Below are positions 61,881 through 64,000 of a stretch of 64,000 nucleotides of DNA, piece after piece (the first letter of the stretch is position 1; each line of letters starts with the position of its first letter). Source of the DNA: Leminorella richardii (GTDB lineage Bacteria > Pseudomonadota > Gammaproteobacteria > Enterobacterales > Enterobacteriaceae). The notes under the pieces are model-generated. The model did no database searches and was not told the origin of the DNA. It saw nothing but the letters and a program-made list of their open reading frames with translations. The position numbers were made by a program, and so were the translations under genes. Location of the stretch: assembly GCF_900478135.1 (NCBI RefSeq), contig NZ_LS483470.1:3309001-3373000 (forward strand), written 5' to 3'.

Positions 61881-61957
61881 AGGAAAAAAGAAAAAAATTT
61901 GTCAGCGCACGCCTTTGGCTACGTTTCAGCCATTGTTCACACGCCTGAACAGGCGGT

Positions 61958-62443
61958 CTATTTGTCTTGCTTATCGTCAAGGCGTTGGGTGTCTTCATCA
62001 TTTTTGCGTTCAAATTCGCCTTCTACAGTGTATCCCCCCTGCCCCTGCGAATTTCCATCAGAAAAGCCGGGCGGTGGCGAAGCGCCAAACACGTGAATAT
62101 AGGGCAACATGCGTAGCGTTAACAATTTCTGAACCGGTGGTAGCAACAACAGTAGCCCCAAGAAGTCGGTAAAAAAGCCGGGAATTAATAACAGAAAACC
62201 GGCAATCAGCAGAGAAACGCTTTTCACCATTTCTGCCGCTGGGTTTTCCCCTTGGCTGAGCTTGGTTTGCATCTGAATAAGCGTGCGAACGCCCTGCTGG
62301 CGCACCATTGAGACGCCCAAACAGGATGTTGCTATCACCAACAGCAGGGTTAATGCCACGCCTATGCCATCGGAAACTTTAATAAAGAGTGTAATTTCTA
62401 TATAGACTAACAGGAACAAAAAAATAGGCAGCAACCAACGCAC
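61958..62443 (-). CDS. fxsA: FxsA, inner-membrane protein
   Basis: FxsA relieves F exclusion of phage T7 when present in excess. The 161-residue protein has the DUF/FxsA motif pattern: MRWLLPIFLFLLVYIEITLF, a second helix, then LIAGFLLLIPGFFTDFLGLL. It ends in a charged tail (EFERKNDEDTQRLDDKQDK). In E. coli it also lies between groES and aspA. Confidence 0.94.
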   Translation of the reverse strand: MRWLLPIFLFLLVYIEITLFIKVSDGIGVALTLLLVIATSCLGVSMVRQQGVRTLIQMQTKLSQGENPAAEMVKSVSLLIAGFLLLIPGFFTDFLGLLLLLPPVQKLLTLRMLPYIHVFGASPPPGFSDGNSQGQGGYTVEGEFERKNDEDTQRLDDKQDK

Positions 62444-62660
62444 AACGACTCCTTAATGCAATAAAAACATTACGTTTTATGTCACTATGTTAAAAGTTTT
62501 CCAACGGAATGAATAAAACCATTAACACCAATGAGACCCTTCATTAACGCACCATTAAAAAACAACATTCCAGTTTAATGTACTGCTATAAAGTCGATAA
62601 TTTAGTGATGTTATCTTTAAATTATCCAGATGACGACAAAAACACCACCTACCTCTTTTG
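62444..62660. other. AT-rich intergenic DNA between fxsA and the aspA promoter
   Basis: No gene is visible. The sequence is clearly AT-rich (for example the stretch 62461-62640), a feature shared with other strongly regulated promoter regions in this window. Confidence 0.5.
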
Positions 62661-62702
62661 TGTGATTTAAATCACGTTTATGCCATTTATATTTCTTATG
62701 AT
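62661..62702 (+). promoter_or_regulatory. CRP/FNR-type promoter of aspA
   Basis: TGTGATTTAAATCACG (62661-62676) fits the CRP consensus and also the FNR form (GTGAT-N4-ATCAC). TATGAT (62697-62702) is a -10 placing the site centre about 40 bases before the start of transcription. E. coli aspA is activated by both proteins. Confidence 0.75.
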
Positions 62703-62846
62703 GTCAATTATCTGATCTAGGTTCATACTTTTGGCAAAAAGGAGCATATGATCACCGACATCAAGAGCTCCAACGCTTTTGTTATAGAAGTTTTTTACAG
62801 CTTGTTTTTCACTGTTTATTCATCTTGGTATAAAAAGAAGGTTTAC

Positions 62847-64000
62847 ATGTCAAATAATATCCGTATTGAAGAAGACCTGTTAGGCACACGCGAAGTTCCT
62901 GCCGAAGCATACTACGGCGTTCACACTCTGCGTGCTATCGAAAACTTTTATATCAGCAACAGCAAGATCAGTGACGTTCCTGAATTTGTTCGCGGCATGG
63001 TAATGGTGAAAAAAGCAGCAGCGCTGGCGAACAAAGAGCTGAAAACAATTCCTCGCGCTATTGCCGACACTATTATTCAAGCCTGTGATGAAGTACTGAA
63101 AAACGGCAAGTGCATGGACCAGTTCCCAGTTGACGTCTATCAGGGCGGCGCGGGTACCTCCGTTAACATGAACACCAACGAAGTTATCGCTAACATCGGT
63201 CTTGAGTTGATGGGTCACCAGAAGGGTGAATATCAGTATCTGAACCCGAACGACCACGTTAACAAGTGCCAGTCAACCAACGATGCCTACCCTACCGGTT
63301 TCCGTATCGCCGTTTACGCTTCTCTAATGAAGCTGATCGATGCGATCGAAGTACTGCGCGCTGGTTTCGACCGTAAAGCAGAAGAGTTTAAAGAAGTCCT
63401 GAAAATGGGCCGTACTCAGCTGCAAGACGCCGTTCCTATGACTCTGGGTCAGGAATTCCACGCGTTCAGCGTACTGCTGAAAGAAGAAGTGAAAAACATC
63501 CACCGCACCGCAGAGCTGCTGCTGGAAGTTAACCTGGGCGCTACCGCTATCGGTACTGGCCTGAACACACCAAAAGAGTACTCTCCTCTGGCGGTGAAAA
63601 AGCTGGCTGAAGTGACTGGTTTTGCCTGCGTACCGGCTGAAGACCTGATCGAAGCGACCTCTGACTGCGGCGCTTACGTTATGGTTCACGGCGCGCTTAA
63701 GCGTATGGCTGTTAAAGTTTCTAAAATCTGTAACGACCTTCGTTTACTGTCCTCCGGCCCACGTGCAGGCCTGAACGAAATCAACCTGCCTGAACTGCAG
63801 GCCGGTTCTTCTATCATGCCAGCTAAAGTTAACCCGGTTATTCCAGAAGTCGTTAACCAGGTTTGCTTCAAAGTCATCGGTAATGACATTTGCGTCACTA
63901 TGGCTTCAGAAGCCGGTCAGCTGCAGCTGAACGTGATGGAGCCGGTTATCGGTCAGGCCATGTTCGAGTCTATCGAAATCCTGTCCAATGCCTGCCACAA
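62847..64000 (+). CDS. aspA: AspA, aspartate ammonia-lyase (partial, C-terminus off window)
   Basis: AspA converts aspartate to fumarate and ammonia, feeding fumarate to FrdABCD without oxygen. The first 384 residues are present: MSNNIRIEEDLLGTREVPAE, GGAGTSVNMNTNEVIAN, HVNKCQSTNDAYPT, and the fumarase/aspartase signature GSSIMPAKVNPVIPE. AAGAAGG precedes this ATG. The frame also stays open upstream to an ATG at 62748 with a stronger AAGGAG, which would add 33 residues including a hydrophobic stretch (see findings). Confidence 0.97.
   Translation, partial: MSNNIRIEEDLLGTREVPAEAYYGVHTLRAIENFYISNSKISDVPEFVRGMVMVKKAAALANKELKTIPRAIADTIIQACDEVLKNGKCMDQFPVDVYQGGAGTSVNMNTNEVIANIGLELMGHQKGEYQYLNPNDHVNKCQSTNDAYPTGFRIAVYASLMKLIDAIEVLRAGFDRKAEEFKEVLKMGRTQLQDAVPMTLGQEFHAFSVLLKEEVKNIHRTAELLLEVNLGATAIGTGLNTPKEYSPLAVKKLAEVTGFACVPAEDLIEATSDCGAYVMVHGALKRMAVKVSKICNDLRLLSSGPRAGLNEINLPELQAGSSIMPAKVNPVIPEVVNQVCFKVIGNDICVTMASEAGQLQLNVMEPVIGQAMFESIEILSNACH

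Noticed and set aside
1..64000. CRISPR arrays, insertion sequences, prophage genes
   Set aside because: No spaced direct repeats, transposases, integrases or phage genes were found by reading the window.

Overview
The window is chromosomal DNA of a member of the Enterobacterales. The gene order hflC-hflK-hflX-hfq-miaA-mutL-amiB-tsaE-nnr / queG / three tRNA-Gly / orn / rsgA-psd-mscM / epmA / frdABCD / gdx-ecnB-efp / epmB / groEL-groES-fxsA / aspA is the E. coli 93-95 minute region almost gene for gene. Several proteins (FrdA, HflX, RbsB, GroEL, EF-P) are close to the E. coli versions I know. Sequence divergence and accessory content suggest a lineage outside the Escherichia/Salmonella group, possibly Budviciaceae, but I cannot fix the genus. 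I see no insertion sequence, integrase, prophage or CRISPR array.

Layout. 1-11226 is core: the hfl/hfq/mutL/amiB/nnr operon on the minus strand, divergent from queG. 11227-22855 is an accessory block between queG and the glycine tRNAs, which are neighbours in E. coli. It holds an unrecognised three-gene coiled-coil/membrane operon, a GntR-controlled sugar-acid dehydratase with transporter, an old-yellow-enzyme gene with a divergent LysR regulator, a broken small gene and a membrane protein. 22880-34584 is core again: tRNA-Gly x3, orn, rsgA, psd, mscM, a hairpin-array repeat, epmA, and frdABCD with an FNR-type promoter. 34747-47867 replaces the E. coli ampC-blc interval. It has a TRIC-like channel gene, a complete ribose operon rbsDACBKR with two RbsR-type operators, and a TetR-controlled six-gene catabolic operon (cyclase-family hydrolase, MFS, beta-keto acid cleavage enzyme, thiolase, CoA-transferase subunits). 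47909-52461 is gdx behind a guanidine-II riboswitch, a MarR/MFS pair, a DUF486-type membrane protein, ecnB, efp and epmB. 52651-59643 is a second accessory block with an orphan fliB and an rsp/idn-like hexonate cluster. 59782-64000 is groESL with a sigma-32 promoter, fxsA and the start of aspA.

How genes work together. EpmA and EpmB modify EF-P Lys34, and all three are here. HflK/HflC control FtsH. FrdABCD (fumarate respiration) and AspA (aspartate to fumarate) form the anaerobic fumarate supply and use pair, and both have CRP/FNR-type upstream sites. In the TetR-controlled operon the expected product of the keto-acid cleavage enzyme (acetoacetate) is the substrate of the adjacent CoA-transferase, whose product is split by the adjacent thiolase, so the cluster reads as a self-contained route to acetyl-CoA.

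Quality warning. Five genes (hfq, amiB, a small hypothetical gene, the acetate CoA-transferase alpha subunit, an rspA-like dehydratase) are each broken by one base, and the breaks sit at homopolymer runs. The breakage of hfq, mid-operon, makes sequencing or assembly error the likelier explanation. All comparisons with known proteins are from memory; no search was run.
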